Source: Hypericum androsaemum (taxonomy: Eukaryota; Streptophyta; Magnoliopsida; Malpighiales; Hypericaceae). Taken from it: 64,000 nt of DNA. The notes under the pieces are model-generated. The model was not told the origin of the DNA. It made no database searches and saw only the letters and a program-made list of their open reading frames with translations. Below, piece after piece: positions 19,769-32,187 of this stretch. Positions within the stretch are counted from its first letter, which is position 1. Each line of letters starts with the position of its first letter. Both the position numbers and the translations under genes were made by a program. The stretch spans positions 9,912,707-9,976,706 of the forward strand of contig OZ023182.1 of the NCBI GenBank assembly GCA_963995505.1, given 5' to 3'.

Positions 19769-20232
19769 GGTTTACTTGTACTCTTCTACCTCTCTTTTAG
19801 TTTGAATTATCATTGGTCTTTTCGGATTTTGCTTTATGAGCTCGAATTTGACTTTTTATTTGTTTGTATCACCTATCATCTTTAACTCAACTAAGCAAAC
19901 AAATATAAGTTTTAGGCTCGAATTTGGTTTACTTGTACTCTTCTTCCTCTCTTTTAGTTTGAATTGTCATTGGTCTTTGTGGATTTTGCTTAATCAGCTC
20001 GAATTTGACTTTTTGTTTGTTTGTATCACCTATTATCTTTAACTCAACTAAGCAAACAAATATAAGTTTCAGGCTCGTATTTGGTTTAATTGTACTCTTC
20101 TTCCTCTCTTTTAGTTTGAATCGTCATTGGTCTTTTCGGATTTTGCTTAATCGGCTCAAATTTGACTTTTTGTTTGTTTGTATCACCTATTATCTTTAAC
20201 TCAACTAAGCAAACAAATATAAGTTTCAGGCT
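19769..20232 (+). repeat. Three ~156-bp tandem repeats downstream of RING1
   Basis: Units start at 19769, 19926 and 20082 with GGTTTACTTGTACTCTTC or a close variant, and are about 95% alike. The first 50 bp of the unit also follow RING2 once (31419-31460). The array is therefore an expansion of native 3'-flanking sequence, possibly inside the 3' UTR. The short hydrophobic open frames here just follow the repeat. Confidence 0.85.
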
Positions 20233-21787
20233 TGTGAAATATTTAAAAGAAGATAAAATTTTATCAATAAATATTTAACACTAATGCGTTCATTAAAAAA
20301 TAAATTCAAAATCTCTTGGATAAATTACAAATTGTCCTTACAAATTTAAATTTATTTAAGTGCTTATTCAGTTATTCCAGAGATCCACATGTTTAATTCG
20401 TAGTGTTTAAACTATATGAATATAATTGTGTTTAATATGATTATTCGATGACGAATCCACCTCAATATTTATTTGTATCAAGTGCAACGGGGTGTAATCA
20501 CATTTTAGCAATATCAAAGTTCGACGCTTTTTTTTGCAGCAGTTTTTTCCCACTTAATTTTATCAGTGTCGGATTTTATTGAGACTGACTACAATGCGTA
20601 CAAAATTTTACCTGTATGAGGGGGTTCCCCACGGTATATATTGTAATAATTACTATTAATAAAAAACTTGCTTATAAAAAACAACATGGATATAGTAAGC
20701 TCATTTTTTAGACTCCTACAAAACCTAACCTAAACACATGGTAGTACTAATTAGCAATCCCTCTGAAGATATACGGAAGATCCTGGGTAGATGGGCAAAG
20801 GATTCAGGCCTGGACGTGCATCTCCCTCCAGTACGGGGCTGGAGCTTTTTTTGACCTTCCGATTAGTTTTTTAAAAAATCTAAGCTGATCCTAGGATCCA
20901 GATTGAGGCGGGGTAGATTTGTCTTTTACCCCATACAACAAACTGAATTTTTTTCAAAAATTAGAATCTCCTAATTTTCGGCCAAAAATTAGAAGCAGAT
21001 TAGGGATATCCTTGGTTGGCTAATTAAAACCCAAAAAATCCCTCTCCCTCTCCGTCTTCATCTTTTCGCTCGTCCTTCTTTTTTTTTATTCTGGTGTCCA
21101 CATTCACTTGGTCCGTTGAGGTTTGTGTATTTTCTCTCTTTGTTTACGAACTCCTTAGCTTCATCCTCTCTTTGCTTTATAGAACTAACTAAACTTCAAT
21201 TTTCCTTCTTTTATATCTCTGTTTGACCTTTGTTAGGATCTTGACTAATTAATTACCGTCTTAAACTTCTGGGAGGTCGGACTCCCTCTCCTCCGGGCGA
21301 GACGCCATCACGCCATTTAATTAGAAGCTGTCAAACGAGTCTGGGAGGTCGCGGTGTTCCACCTTCTTTGAATAGCGATGATGACGCGATGGGCTCAGCG
21401 GCGGGAGGTCAGACTCCCTCTCCTCCGGGCTAGACGCCGACGACGCGAGCAGGGTAGTAGTCGAACAAAAAAAGCTGCGACATGTTTTCGTATCCCTTGG
21501 GGAGGGTTTCAACGGGGGGGAATTGTATTTATCTACGATGTCTATGTTTGTTTGGTGGCCAGAGACGTGGCTGGTGATGGAGTTAGCGTTGACATGACCA
21601 TTGTTGTTTCTGTGATTTTTGTGATTTTACGGAGTTGTCCAGAGATGTGGCCTGCGACGGAGTTGGCGTTGGATGGGGTCGTGACTATTGTCGTTTCATG
21701 ATTTTGGAATTTTCTGTGTTTCTGTGATTTGGATTTTGATTTTCGTGATTTTTGGATTTTGGGTTTAGAGATGGTTGTAAATTTAAT
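20233..21787. other. Gene-free region
   Basis: No convincing gene. At 21262-21310 and 21400-21445 the same phrase GGGAGGTCGGACTCCCTCTC or a near copy occurs twice, a local imperfect duplication. The rest is AT-rich with no structure I can name. Confidence 0.4.
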
Positions 21788-22358
21788 CGAGATATGTTCA
21801 AATAGTTTGCCCAATTTATATCAAATAGTATACCCAGTTATATTAAATAGTTCACCCAATTTTATCAAATGGCATACCCGGTTATATCAAATGGTTTACC
21901 CTGTTATCTGAAATGGTTTACCCAGCTATATCAAATAGTATGTCGTGTTAAATATTAATTTGAAAATATTAATTGTGATTTTTTTAGATGAATTTAGTCG
22001 AATATATGTTCAAATGGTTTACCAAGTTATATCAAATAGCTTACCAGATTATATCAAATGGTTTACTCGATATATCAAATAGGTTACTCGATTATATCAA
22101 ATGGTTTATCTCGATTATATCAAATGGAATATCGTGTTAAATAACTAATTTTATAATATTAATTGTGTTTTTTAGATGAATTTTGTCGAACATATGTTCA
22201 AATAGTTTATCAGGTTATATCAAATAGTTTATCCGATTATATCAAATAGTTTACTCGATTATATCAAATAGTTTACTCGATTATATCAAATGGCTTACCC
22301 GGTTATATCGAATGGTTCATCCCGGTTATATCAAATAGTTTATCCCGGTTATATCAAA
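21788..22358 (+). repeat. Degenerate ~20-bp minisatellite
   Basis: Repeated units of the form TATATCAAATGGTTTACCCG, with variants, run through most of this stretch in more than 20 copies. Two AT-rich spacer blocks, each containing AATATTAATTGTG, interrupt the array near 21945 and 22140, suggesting a higher-order unit of about 190 bp. Confidence 0.75.
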
Positions 22359-22599
22359 TTAAATAATAAAAATAAAAAAAAAGATGTCAGTCCCTTTTTC
22401 GGGATTAATTCACATAATAATTATATCTAATGGGAGTTTCTTAATTTGACTTCAATCGTGATTAACTAGATCTTGTAATTTTAGCTTCCTATAACTGTTC
22501 ACATCCTTTTTTCCCTTTTGTGCCGCGTTTCTCCTCCTCTTTATATTAGGACAATATTACATTTTTGCCCCCAATTCTTTTAGTCCAGTACGGGCCTGG

Positions 22600-23424
22600 A
22601 AACACCTTTGCAGGACCGAATCCAGTCTCATGGCTGTATTCTACTCCACTTGCATGGATATCAATCACTGCACCAATCGCTCTCTTATCTTGTTCGTCGC
22701 TCTTTTATTAGTTGCATGGATCACCCCGCATCTGGTTTGGGATTAGACAACCATGTTGTGATATGTCAAGAAATGCAAGAAGGAAGATTTGTCAAGCCAA
22801 TTGGTTGACAGTAGGTGTGGGTTGGCGGACTCAACTGGATGGCAGTCACCATGTCCTACGCGGACCATTTTTTCTATTTTACTCGGACTCTTGTTTTGGA
22901 CTCCTGATTTCACCTAGATAGGTTTCTTGGTGTGCAATGGTTTGTCTATTATATAAAGATGTTACCCTACATTATTTATGACTTTGTGGCTACTAATCAA
23001 TAAAAAATTTTCTTTTTCCCGTGGACCTAGGCATTAAGTTGAACCACGTGATCTCTTGTGCCCGTGTTCTTTGCGCGTTGTGGTTCTTTTATGTGCGAAA
23101 TTTCTAACAAACCATCCCATAAAAAGGCTACATAATTACGAATTCGTTGAAAACTTATTTATTCTTTTTGTTAATTTATGTATCAATTAGCATGCACTTT
23201 ATTTATAATGATGAGATTTGTTACAATTATAGTCATTAACATGATTTTGAGTCAACACTGGCATGCACGTTGTTCAAAGTTTTTTGAAATTTTATAACCA
23301 AATCACACTCATAGTCTATTGTATGTATTGGATCCATCGGAATCAAAGATAGTTTTGTCTATTTTTTTAATACTAATTATAGAGATCTTATTCCGGAAGG
23401 GTTGACTCTTAAGTCGTAACCACT

Positions 23425-23465
<41 letters not shown>

Positions 23466-24267
23466 AAGGTTCATCTCTTGCTTATCTCTCGAATTATAAC
23501 CACCGACTGGTGTGCTTTTTCGGGTTTTGCTTTAGGTGTTTTGAGCTACTTGTTTTGTCTAGTTAGTTGTAAAAGATTAATCTTTGTCATCTTTTATAAA
23601 AATCAAGGAGTTTCATTGAATCCAGTGGCCAAATACCACTTATAGAAGTACGACAAATCAAATGGATGCATTGAATCCTTTAAAATCTAATAATTTCATC
23701 TTGTGCTCAAATCAACGAAGTTTTTGAAATTTAATGGTCAAACCACAATTACATGATTATGACAAGTCTATTGTACGCATTGGATCCCTTAGAATGAAAG
23801 AATTTCACCTAGTTTATTTATTTTGTCTATATAGTCCTAAAATGATCATCTTTTATTCAAAGCAACGAGTTTCTTGAAATCTAATAGCAAAATCACACTT
23901 ATCGCAATATGACAAGTCTATTTTATGCATTATTAGGTCATTTAGAATGAAAGGATTTCACCTAGTTTATTTGTTTTGTCTAATTAGTTCTAAAAGAGTC
24001 ATCTTTATCATCTTTTACTCAAATCAACGAGTTTTTGGAATCTAATGGCCAAATCATACTTATAGGAGTATGACAAATCTATTGGATACATTGGATTCTT
24101 TAGAATCAAAGAATTTCACCTATTTTACTTGTTTTGTCTAGTTAATCCTAAAATGACAATCTTTGTCGTCTCTTGCTTATTCCATCTGCCCACATCACAA
24201 GGTATCCCACACATTTTCCCTTGTACAAACCGAGGCTTATTCCAAGCTATATGGTACGTACTTGTTT
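22600..24267 (+). repeat. Paralogous RING2 upstream segment
   Basis: No gene. The segment is collinear with pieces of 160-3240 (for example 22640-22690 with 160-215, and 22930-23300 with 2510-2945), with substantial divergence. From 23560 to 24150 a phrase around TTTTGTCTA followed by CATCTTTTA and CAACGAGTTT recurs about four times at 130-150 bp spacing. An (AG)n run lies at 23429-23461. Confidence 0.6.
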
Positions 24268-24934
24268 GCGTTGGAAAGTTGAATGAAAGTTTAATACAAA
24301 AAGTCCAAAGTGGAAAGCCAAAGAGAAAAGTCCAAGTGGAAGGCCCAAAAGTGGATATGGAAAGGGCAATCCCACATTGAAAAGTGGAACAAAAATTTTC
24401 TAGTATATAAGGAGACTTTCCTTGTTGACTAAGAAATAAACTGACCACCTGGATAGCCAACTCGGACCGCGGCACTATCTGCGCACGCGCATTGGACGCA
24501 GGTCACAATGGACGTTTTGCGGCGCATCGTCGCGAGGAGAGGGGTGCCTGAAGGGCAGCCTGCCTGCTTGCCGAATGGACACGACTCTTCGGGCTGCCTG
24601 CCTCCCTCCCTCCCATCCAGCAGCCTATAAATAGGCCCCTCCCCCTCATTTGCATCACACCCTGAAAACGCATTGCATAACCATTCTTTAGCAATAGTTC
24701 TCTCTCTCTCTCTCTCGCTCTCTCTGAAAGTTCCGAATATCCAAGGTTCGCCTGAAACTTCGAGAGTTGTTGTGCTACGAACTCAGAAGTAGCCTAGTCA
24801 TTGTATCTTGGGGACGATTGCCGCAGCCCGTAAGTACTGAATATGGGAAAATCTCATCTTACGGAGAAAGAGTCAAACTCTTGCCTCGACTAAACCAGAT
24901 CCTAATCAAGTACATCACCTCCGACAAACAACAA
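24268..24934 (+). repeat. Copia 5' LTR
   Basis: Shares TATAAATAGGCCCC (TATA region near 24625) and a CT-rich block with the 3' LTR. An internal deletion of about 200 bp and many point differences show that the element is not very young. Confidence 0.85.
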
Positions 24935-24962
24935 TCGTAAGACGAGATTAATGTACTTGAAG

Positions 24963-27900
24963 ATGGTATCATCAAGCTCCGCACCAACACCAATGCCAGC
25001 GGTCCCGGGAACTGTCCACGCCGAAAGGCTGACCAAGTTCAACGGTACCAAGTTCAAGAGGTGGCAACAGAAGATGTTGTTCTACCTGACGACGCTTAAC
25101 TTGGTCTGATTCTTGAAGGAAGAGGCTCCAAAGGTGGCGGAAAATGAGGCTGATCCACAGAAGATCAACGCCCTCGTTGCATTGAGTCACATCGACTTTC
25201 TATGTCGTAACTATGTCCTGAATGGCTTAGACGATGACCTGTACAATGTCTATGCAGGTACCAAGACTGCGAAAGAATTGTGGGACTCCCTAGAGAAGAA
25301 GTACAAAACAGAGGATGTCGGGATGAAGAAATTCATCGTCGGAAGGTTCCTCGACTTCCAGATGGTGGACTCCAAGAAGGTCATAGATCGAGTCCAAGAG
25401 CTGCAGCTAATTCTACAAGAGATTCACGCCGAAGGCATGCAACTCAGTGAATCCTTCCAGGTGGCTGCTCTAATCTAGAAGCTACCCCCCCTCTATGGAA
25501 GGACTTCAAGAACTACCTCAAGCATAAGAGGAAGGACATGGGGCTGGAAGACCTGATCGTAAGACTAAGGATCGAGGAAGACAACCGAAAGTCCGAAGTC
25601 AAGACCAGCAGGACCAACTCTGAGGCTAAGGTACACCTCGCCAAAGGTGGTACTGGCAAGAAGAGGAAGAAGTCCAAAAATAAACAGGAGAAGCAAGAGC
25701 CAAAGCAAAAGAAAGCTAAGAAGATCAAGGGCAATTGCTACAACTGCGACAAGCCCAGTCACATGGCTAAAGATTGTCGTTTGCCGAAGAAGGACGATCG
25801 TGAGAAGGCTAACCTGGCTGAGGACATGTCTGAGCTACACCTATCTGCCGTGGTGTTTGAGGCCAATCTGATGGATAACCCAAGAGAGTAGTTCATAGAC
25901 ACAGGGGTAACCCGATATATCTACTCAAACAAAGAGATGTTCTCGACCTACACAGCCATCAACAGGCGGAAGTTGTTCATGGGTAACTCTGCAACTTCTC
26001 CCGTAGTTGGACTAGGCCAGGTGGTGCTGAAGTTGACCTCCGGAAAAGAGCTGACCCTCAAGGATGTTCTGCATGTCCCAGACATTCGTAAGAATTTAGT
26101 ATCCGGCTCACTGTTGAGCAAAGCTGGGATGAAACTAGTATTCGAGGCCGATAGGTTTGTATTGACTAAGGCTGGTACCTTTGTAGGAAAGGGTTACCTC
26201 GAAAGGGGGCTCTTTCAGATGAATATAATAACTGTGAAACGCGCATTTGAAGGGCCTAATAAAGTTATCAATTCTTCTTACTTGGCTGAGTATTCTAACT
26301 TATGGCATGATAGATTAGGACACGTAAATTTGAGCTCACTAAGGAAGTTAGTAAGTTTAAATTTATGGCCTAAAATGGAGTTTGACCCGAACAATAAATG
26401 TGAAGTATGTGTAGAGGTAAAAATGACCAAAGCACTTTTTCATTCAGTGGAAAGAAGTGCTACACCTTTAGAGTTAATTCATACCGACATATGCGATATG
26501 AAACAAGTGTAAACTAGAGGAGGGAAAAAGTATTTTATCACGTTTATTGATGATTGCACGAGGTATTGTTATGTATACCTCTTGAAAAGAAAAGACGAAG
26601 CTCTAGAAGTTTTCAAGAGTTATAAGAATGAGGTTGAAAATCAACTTAGCACTAAAATCAAAATGATTCGAAGTGATAGAGGGGGAGAATATGTAGCTCT
26701 GTTTGAAGAATTCTGCCAACAACATGGCATTATTCATCAGACAACTGCTCCATACTCACCTCAATCAAATGGCGTAGCTGAAAGCAAGAATCGAACTCTT
26801 AAGAAGATGATGAACACTATGTTGATTAGCTCGGGCTTACCCCAGAACATGTGGGGGGAAGCTGTGCTCTCAGCTAATCACATTCTAAACAAATTACCAC
26901 ACAAGAAAAGGGACAAAACTCCATATGAATTATGGAAATGGAGAAAGCCTTCCTACAGTTACCTTAAAGTGTGGGGTTGCCTAGCTAAGGTAGAAATACC
27001 TCCACCTAAAAGAGTGAGAATAGGACCCAAGACCGTTGACTGCATCTTTATCGGATATGCCCACAACAGTAGCGCATACCGATTTCTGGTGCACAAGTCT
27101 GAAAACCCTGAAATCAACGAGGGAATGGTCATGGAATCAAGGAATGCAACATTCCTTGAGAATATATTTCCTAAAAAGGAAACCAAAGAAGTAAGCTCAA
27201 ACAAAAGAAGTTATGAAGCTACACAAGGCTCTGATCAAGTTACTGAGGAACCTAGATGGAGTAAGAGGACCAAAGTAGCCAAGTCGTTTAGTCCAGATTT
27301 TTTAAATTACATGTTAGAAAATGAACCTGGGACAATCCAAGAGGCATTATCTAGTCCGGATGCTCCTCTCTGGAAAGAAGCTATCAATAGTGAGATAGAA
27401 TCCATCATGCAAAACCACATATGGGAAATTATGGATCTCCCACCAGGTTGCAAACCTTTAAGTTGCAAGTTGATCCTTAAAAGGAAATACAAAGCTGATG
27501 GATCAATCGACAAGTACAAAGCTCGGTTGGTAACTAAAGGGTTCAAACAGAAGGAAGGATATGATTTCTTTGACACGTATTCGCCAGTCACAAGAATCAC
27601 ATCTATTAGAGTGCTCATAGCTGTCACAGCACTCTATAACCTCGAGATACATCAGATGGATGTAAAAATAGCTTTCCTAAATAGAGAATTAGAAGAGGAA
27701 ATATATATGGAATAACCTGAAGGGTTTGTTACCCCCAGACAAGAACATAAATTATGCAAGCTGGTCAAGTCACTGTACGGGCTGAAACAGGCGCCGAAAC
27801 AATGGCATGAGAAATTTGACAGAACAATGATGTCAAATGGATTTAAGATCAATGAGTGTGATAAATGTGTATACATTAAAAGCACACATGATGCTTACGT

Positions 27901-28864
27901 AATTGTATGTCTATATGTAGACGATATACTAATCACGGGAAGCAGTAATGATCTTATCGTAAAAACTAAAAACATGTTAAAGAACAACTTTGACATTAAA
28001 GATATGGGTCTGGCTGACGTCATACTAGGGATTAAAATCTCTAGGACGATTGAAGGAATTGTCTTGTCACAATCTCACTACGTTGAGAATGTACTCAAGA
28101 AATTTGATACTTTTGACAAACCTCCGGCTAAGACTCCGGTAGACTTGAGTCTACACTTAGCTAAAAATAGAGGGGACCCAGTATCTCAACTGAAGTATGC
28201 AAGAATCATTGGAAGCCTGATGTACTTGACAAATTGTACATGCCCTGATATTGCATACTCAGTTAGCAAGCTTAGCAGATTCACGAGCAATCCAGGTCCA
28301 GACCACTGGCTAGCTCTGGAAAGAGTTCTAAAGTATCTAAAATATACCATGAACCATGGCATACTTTATACTAGGTATTCAGCTATATTGGAAGAATATA
28401 GTGATGCGAATTGGATATCAGACACTAAAGACTCCAAATCTACTAGTGGTTATGTATTCACCATAGGTGGAGGAGCTGTGTCCTGGAAATTCTCTAAACA
28501 AACGTGCATAGCTCGCTCCACCATGGAGTCAGAGTTTATAGCACTAGATAAAGCTGGGGAAGAAACTGAATGGCTCAGAAACTTCGTAGAGGATATTCCA
28601 TATTGGAACAAGTCTGTGCCTCCTGTATTGATACATTGTGATAGCATGTCAGTAATCGGGAGAGCACAAAGTACTATGTACAACAGAAAGTCTCGACACA
28701 TCCGTAGGAGACAAAATACCGTTAGACAATTGATCTCAAGTGGAGTAATAACTATTGATTATATGAAGTCTAAGGACAACATAGCTGATCCTTTGACGAA
28801 AGGAATCAACAGAGATCGGATGTATAACGCAGTAAGGGGAATGGAGTTAAAATCTACACATTAA
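24963..28864 (+). pseudogene. Copia gag-pol, degenerate
   Basis: Gag starts at the ATG at 24963. It has a UBN2-type gag region and a zinc knuckle (CX2CX4HX4C, from about 25738). Protease has a DTG motif just after 25891. Integrase has an HHCC region near 26300-26420 and a DDE core. Reverse transcriptase has YVDD at 27914-27925, and RNase H has the Copia ADPLTKG-type tail. Breaks: TGA at 25107, TAG at 25476, a frameshift near 25490, TAG at 25889, TAA at 26510 and TAA at 27713. The frame is otherwise continuous to the stop at 28862-28864. Confidence 0.9.
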
Positions 28865-29408
28865 AAAATGTTCATAGCGGTAACTCAACCATGATGAGTG
28901 GAGATCCCACAAACTTGGTTTAATGAGACAACTAAGTTATAGATAGTTCAGATGATCACTTGAAACCCATCCCATTCTCAGAAGCTGCCCAAGTACGAAT
29001 CTGCATATGTGTGATAAGGTTAAGCGTCTACTTTTAATGATTCCTATACTGAGAAAAGGTGGAGTATAGCAGTATATTCTTGATGGGAGATCACCTATAC
29101 AAGTGTGAAGTGAGGCCGCTTCAAATGAAAAAAATACTTATGAATCCAAGATAAGATCCATGGCCGAAACGGACACAACGTGAGAACCAAAGGATATTAG
29201 AGATATCATTGTGTAAATGTTATTGTCTAGGTTTACATAAAAAAGCTGACCAGTTCAGGACATCGCGTTCACTGAGCAGCAAGTAAATCCGATAGTATTT
29301 TACTAGGAAAGGTTCAAAGTCGTAAGCTACCTTTCTCGATGCAATGATAACTCGTCAGAACTTTCTTAAAAGTGTCAGCATGCATTAATCATCATTCATG
29401 TGGGAGAT
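28865..29408 (+). other. Copia pol-to-LTR spacer
   Basis: Non-coding sequence between the pol stop and the 3' LTR, ending in the polypurine tract. No extra ORF is seen. Confidence 0.6.
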
Positions 29409-30280
29409 TGTTGAAAAGTTGAATGAAAGTTTAATACAAAAAGTCCAAAGTGGAAAGCCCAAGTGGAAGGCCCAAAAGTGGATATGGAAAGGGCAATCCC
29501 ACATTGGAAAGTAGAACAAAAATTTTCTAGTATATAAGGAGACTTTCCTTGTTGACTAGGAAATAAGTTGACTACCTGGATAGCCAACTCGGACCGCGGC
29601 GAGGATGGTGCTTAGCACCATCCGAGCACGAGCACGCGCACGTACGTGTGTGCATGGCGCATTGGACGTAGGTCGTAATGGGCGCTTTGTGACGTACTTG
29701 GCACTTCGCACGTGTCGCGAGGAGCTGGAAGAGCCTTAAGTATTTTGTCCGAGTCCGAAGAGAGCTGCATAGCTATCGAAGTGATGAGGGGCTGCGAGCA
29801 CCTTCCAGGACATCCAGCGAAGAGGCTGGAGCAATCTGGTAAGCGAGAAGCCACGAGTTGCCCACCGAAGAGACACGATCATTTTGATTGGCGAAGGGGT
29901 GCTTGAAAGACAGCCTGCCTTCTTGCCGAACGGACGCGACTCTTCGGGCTGCCTGCCTCCCTCACATCCAGCAGCCTATAAATAGGCCCCTCCCCCTCAT
30001 TTGCATCACACCCCGAAAACTCATTGCATAACCATTCTTTAGCAATAGTTCTCTCTCTCTCTCGATCTCTCAGAAAGTTTCGAATATCCAAGGTTCGCCT
30101 GAAGCTTCGAGGGTCGTTGTGCTACGAACTCGGAAGCAGCCTAGTCGTTGTATCTTGGGGACAATTGCCGCAGCCCGTAAGCACTGAATACGGGACAATC
30201 TCATCTTACGGAGAAAGAGTCAAACTCTTGCCTTGACTAAACCAGATCCTAATCAAGTACATCATCTCCGACAAACAACA
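29409..30280 (+). repeat. Copia 3' LTR
   Basis: Begins TGTTGAAAAGTTG right after the purine tract and ends ACAAACAACA. It is longer than the 5' LTR because it keeps the 29600-29880 block. Confidence 0.85.
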
Positions 30281-30981
30281 GCTTGTTCCAAGAGTCAACC
30301 CGCGTAAAATAATTCAAGTAACAGACTTTATCCTTCCATTGACATTTCTTCGTGCGCGACCTTAATCAGAACTACGAGTTTACTTCAACAATTATTCAGT
30401 ACCACGAGTTTACTCTTGGACGCCGGCCTTCAAAATTTTCAATTGTTTTTTGTATTTTTTTAAAGGAGAATATTTATTATCTATTAAAAAAATATGTCTG
30501 TTGTGGTATCTTCAACTATCTAATAATTATCATCAATAAATTTAAAAATATTCAACTATCTAATAATTTATACTACTAGACAAGTGATATTTTAAATATT
30601 TAACAATTTGTTTCCTCTTTTGATCCTTATCCATTCGGCCCTTTTTAAGATATAAATCAAACCACTTTTTTATCACCATCCTCCTCGTTCGAGTCGTATG
30701 AGTGATCTTCATTTTCTTTTATCTCATTAATGGCCCCTCTTTCAATTGTGTTTATATATACATATTGTTTATATAGATAATTTTTTTTAGATATATTGTC
30801 TATTAAGTATACTATGTAGTGTGTAATATAAATATAGATGAAATCCTCCTACGAACAACAAGCCCATCACTTACATCCCCTCCACCTATAAAAAAACTTT
30901 AAAATTTTCATTAGCTTTCATCCCCTCAATAGTTGTCCATTCTCTCTCTCTTCTCTCTCTCTCTCTCTCTCAGAACAGAAG
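30281..30981 (+). promoter_or_regulatory. RING2 upstream region
   Basis: Bases 30281-30420 are the RING-flank block without the TIR element that splits it in the first unit: GCGACCTTAA runs straight into TCAGAACTACG (about 30355-30372). At 30775-30860 there is an AT-rich promoter block homologous to 19181-19245, with a TATAAATATAG word. A CT-rich leader lies directly before the gene. Confidence 0.5.
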
Positions 30982-31050
30982 ATGGAAACCGTGAATCCAT
31001 CTTTCAGAGATTCATCCATACTGGGGTCGCCTCGAGGATATGAGCTTTGA
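30982..31050 (+). pseudogene. Frameshifted ancestral N-terminus of RING2 (now a 22-codon uORF)
   Basis: The ATG at 30982 corresponds to the RING1 start. One extra T in the CTTT at 31001-31004, relative to RING1, shifts the frame, which ends at TGA 31048-31050. The stop overlaps the ATG at 31040 that opens the RING2 coding frame. Confidence 0.8.
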
Positions 31051-31351
31051 GATGTACGTTGACATGTACGATGAGTTCGTGCCTTTTATTCCGGTAGTCA
31101 ATCCGAGGCGGCCGCCTCCCGTCGTGGTGGCCGATCTGCCGTGGGTTCAGCTGACCTCGGACGACATGGTCAGCCATGTGTGTTCCATATGCATGGAAGA
31201 TTTCGTCGGTGGTGGAGGCGATCGGACGGCTAAGCGTGTTCCGTGTGGACACGTGTACCACGCTGATTGCATCTCCTCGTGGCTCTCCCACTCGGATTCT
31301 TGCCCCCTCTGCCGTTCCAGCGTTTCCTCGTCCTCCTCCTCGGGCCAATAA
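31040..31351 (+). CDS. RING-H2 finger protein (RING2), N-terminally shortened
   Basis: 103 aa, starting at the internal Met that matches Met20 of RING1. The C3H2C3 domain is intact: C48, C51, C69, H71, H74, C77, C88, C91. The C-terminus is Ser-rich like RING1. Translation would need reinitiation or leaky scanning past the 22-codon upstream frame. The complete RING domain, retained in spite of the broken N-terminus, suggests it may still be used, but it could be a young pseudogene. Role as for RING1: probable E3 ubiquitin ligase. Confidence 0.7.
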   Translation: MSFEMYVDMYDEFVPFIPVVNPRRPPPVVVADLPWVQLTSDDMVSHVCSICMEDFVGGGGDRTAKRVPCGHVYHADCISSWLSHSDSCPLCRSSVSSSSSSGQ

Positions 31352-32187
31352 TTACCTACCGGAGATTTAATTATTTAAATATTTTCAGTTGATAGAGAAC
31401 CTCTAATCAATGGTTATTTGGTTTACTCGTACTCTTCAACCTCTCTTTTAGTTTGGTTTGCATTGATTGACTTTTTAAGCCTTTTTTTAAAGGACTTTTT
31501 AAGCTTTTGTTAGCATTGTACTCTTACTTTGAATTTAAATTAATCAGTTTAATTAAATTCTTGAAAATCTCCTATTGTTATTGATTGTTGCCGAAGTCTA
31601 AACTTGAGTATCGAGTGAGTCCGAGAACATTTGATCTCAAAAGGACAATCGACGATCGGCCAAAATTCAATCAATTTTTATTTTTTTAAAATTTGTGTGT
31701 TGTCGCCTTTCGGTGATCGATTTTGCTTGCGGCGATCAACAATAACAATAGCCTAACGTTCCACAACCGCGATCACGTAGTAGAATCGGTGGATTGGGGC
31801 CCATAAATAACTTGCTTGGATGATGAAATTAGTTGGAAAAAAAATTGATAATCAACGAACATCTTTTCTTTTCCGAAAACAGCGGATAACAAAGGTGTCT
31901 AAGAATTTATGTAAAGGTTTTATTTAAAAAATAACAGTTTTTTTTATAATGTGTCGGCGCGTACAACGCATTAACCCTAGTTGTCGGTTATCCTGCATAA
32001 AAAAAGCTCCATATTTGATATTTGTCCTAATTAATGTTTACATATTCAATCAATATTTGGATCTATCTCTATGGCTTTAGACTTTTGTTCTTGTTCTTTG
32101 ATATATAACTTGGGTGTGCGTGTATGGGCTTCTCATCTTGGGTTTGGGCTTGGGCATTTTCTATACTAAATACTCCTTTTATTGTTT
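31352..32187. other. Gene-free region
   Basis: Native 3' flank of RING2 followed by AT-rich DNA. I see no gene and no bounded repeat. Confidence 0.4.

Larger units (their letters stand above)
24268..30280 (+). mobile_element. Copia-superfamily LTR retrotransposon, inactivated
   Basis: The two LTRs are 24268-24934 (667 bp) and 29409-30280 (872 bp), both ending in ACAAACAACA. The 5' LTR lacks about 200 bp found in the 3' LTR between the CGGACCGCGGC and CGAGGAG words. A purine tract GTGGGAGA precedes the 3' LTR. Gene order is gag, protease, integrase, reverse transcriptase, RNase H, which defines Copia. CTTGTT occurs on both sides (24262-24267, 30282-30287) and may be the target duplication. 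It interrupts sequence related to 3110-3160. Five in-frame stops and a gag frameshift make it non-autonomous. Confidence 0.9.

Noticed and set aside
19836..20199. Two related hydrophobic frames (68 and 64 codons)
   Set aside because: Both arise from the 156-bp tandem repeats after RING1 and differ only by repeat variation; no start context.
21788..22358. Regular short repeats resembling a CRISPR array
   Set aside because: Eukaryotic context, no unique spacers of constant length, units diverged; it is a minisatellite.
22608..22921. Short overlapping frames with Trp/Gly-rich translations
   Set aside because: They lie in diverged duplicated flank, are not conserved as frames in the paralogous segment, and lack domains.
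25513..25762. Minus-strand frames rich in Leu and Phe
   Set aside because: Antisense shadows of the lysine-rich Copia gag.
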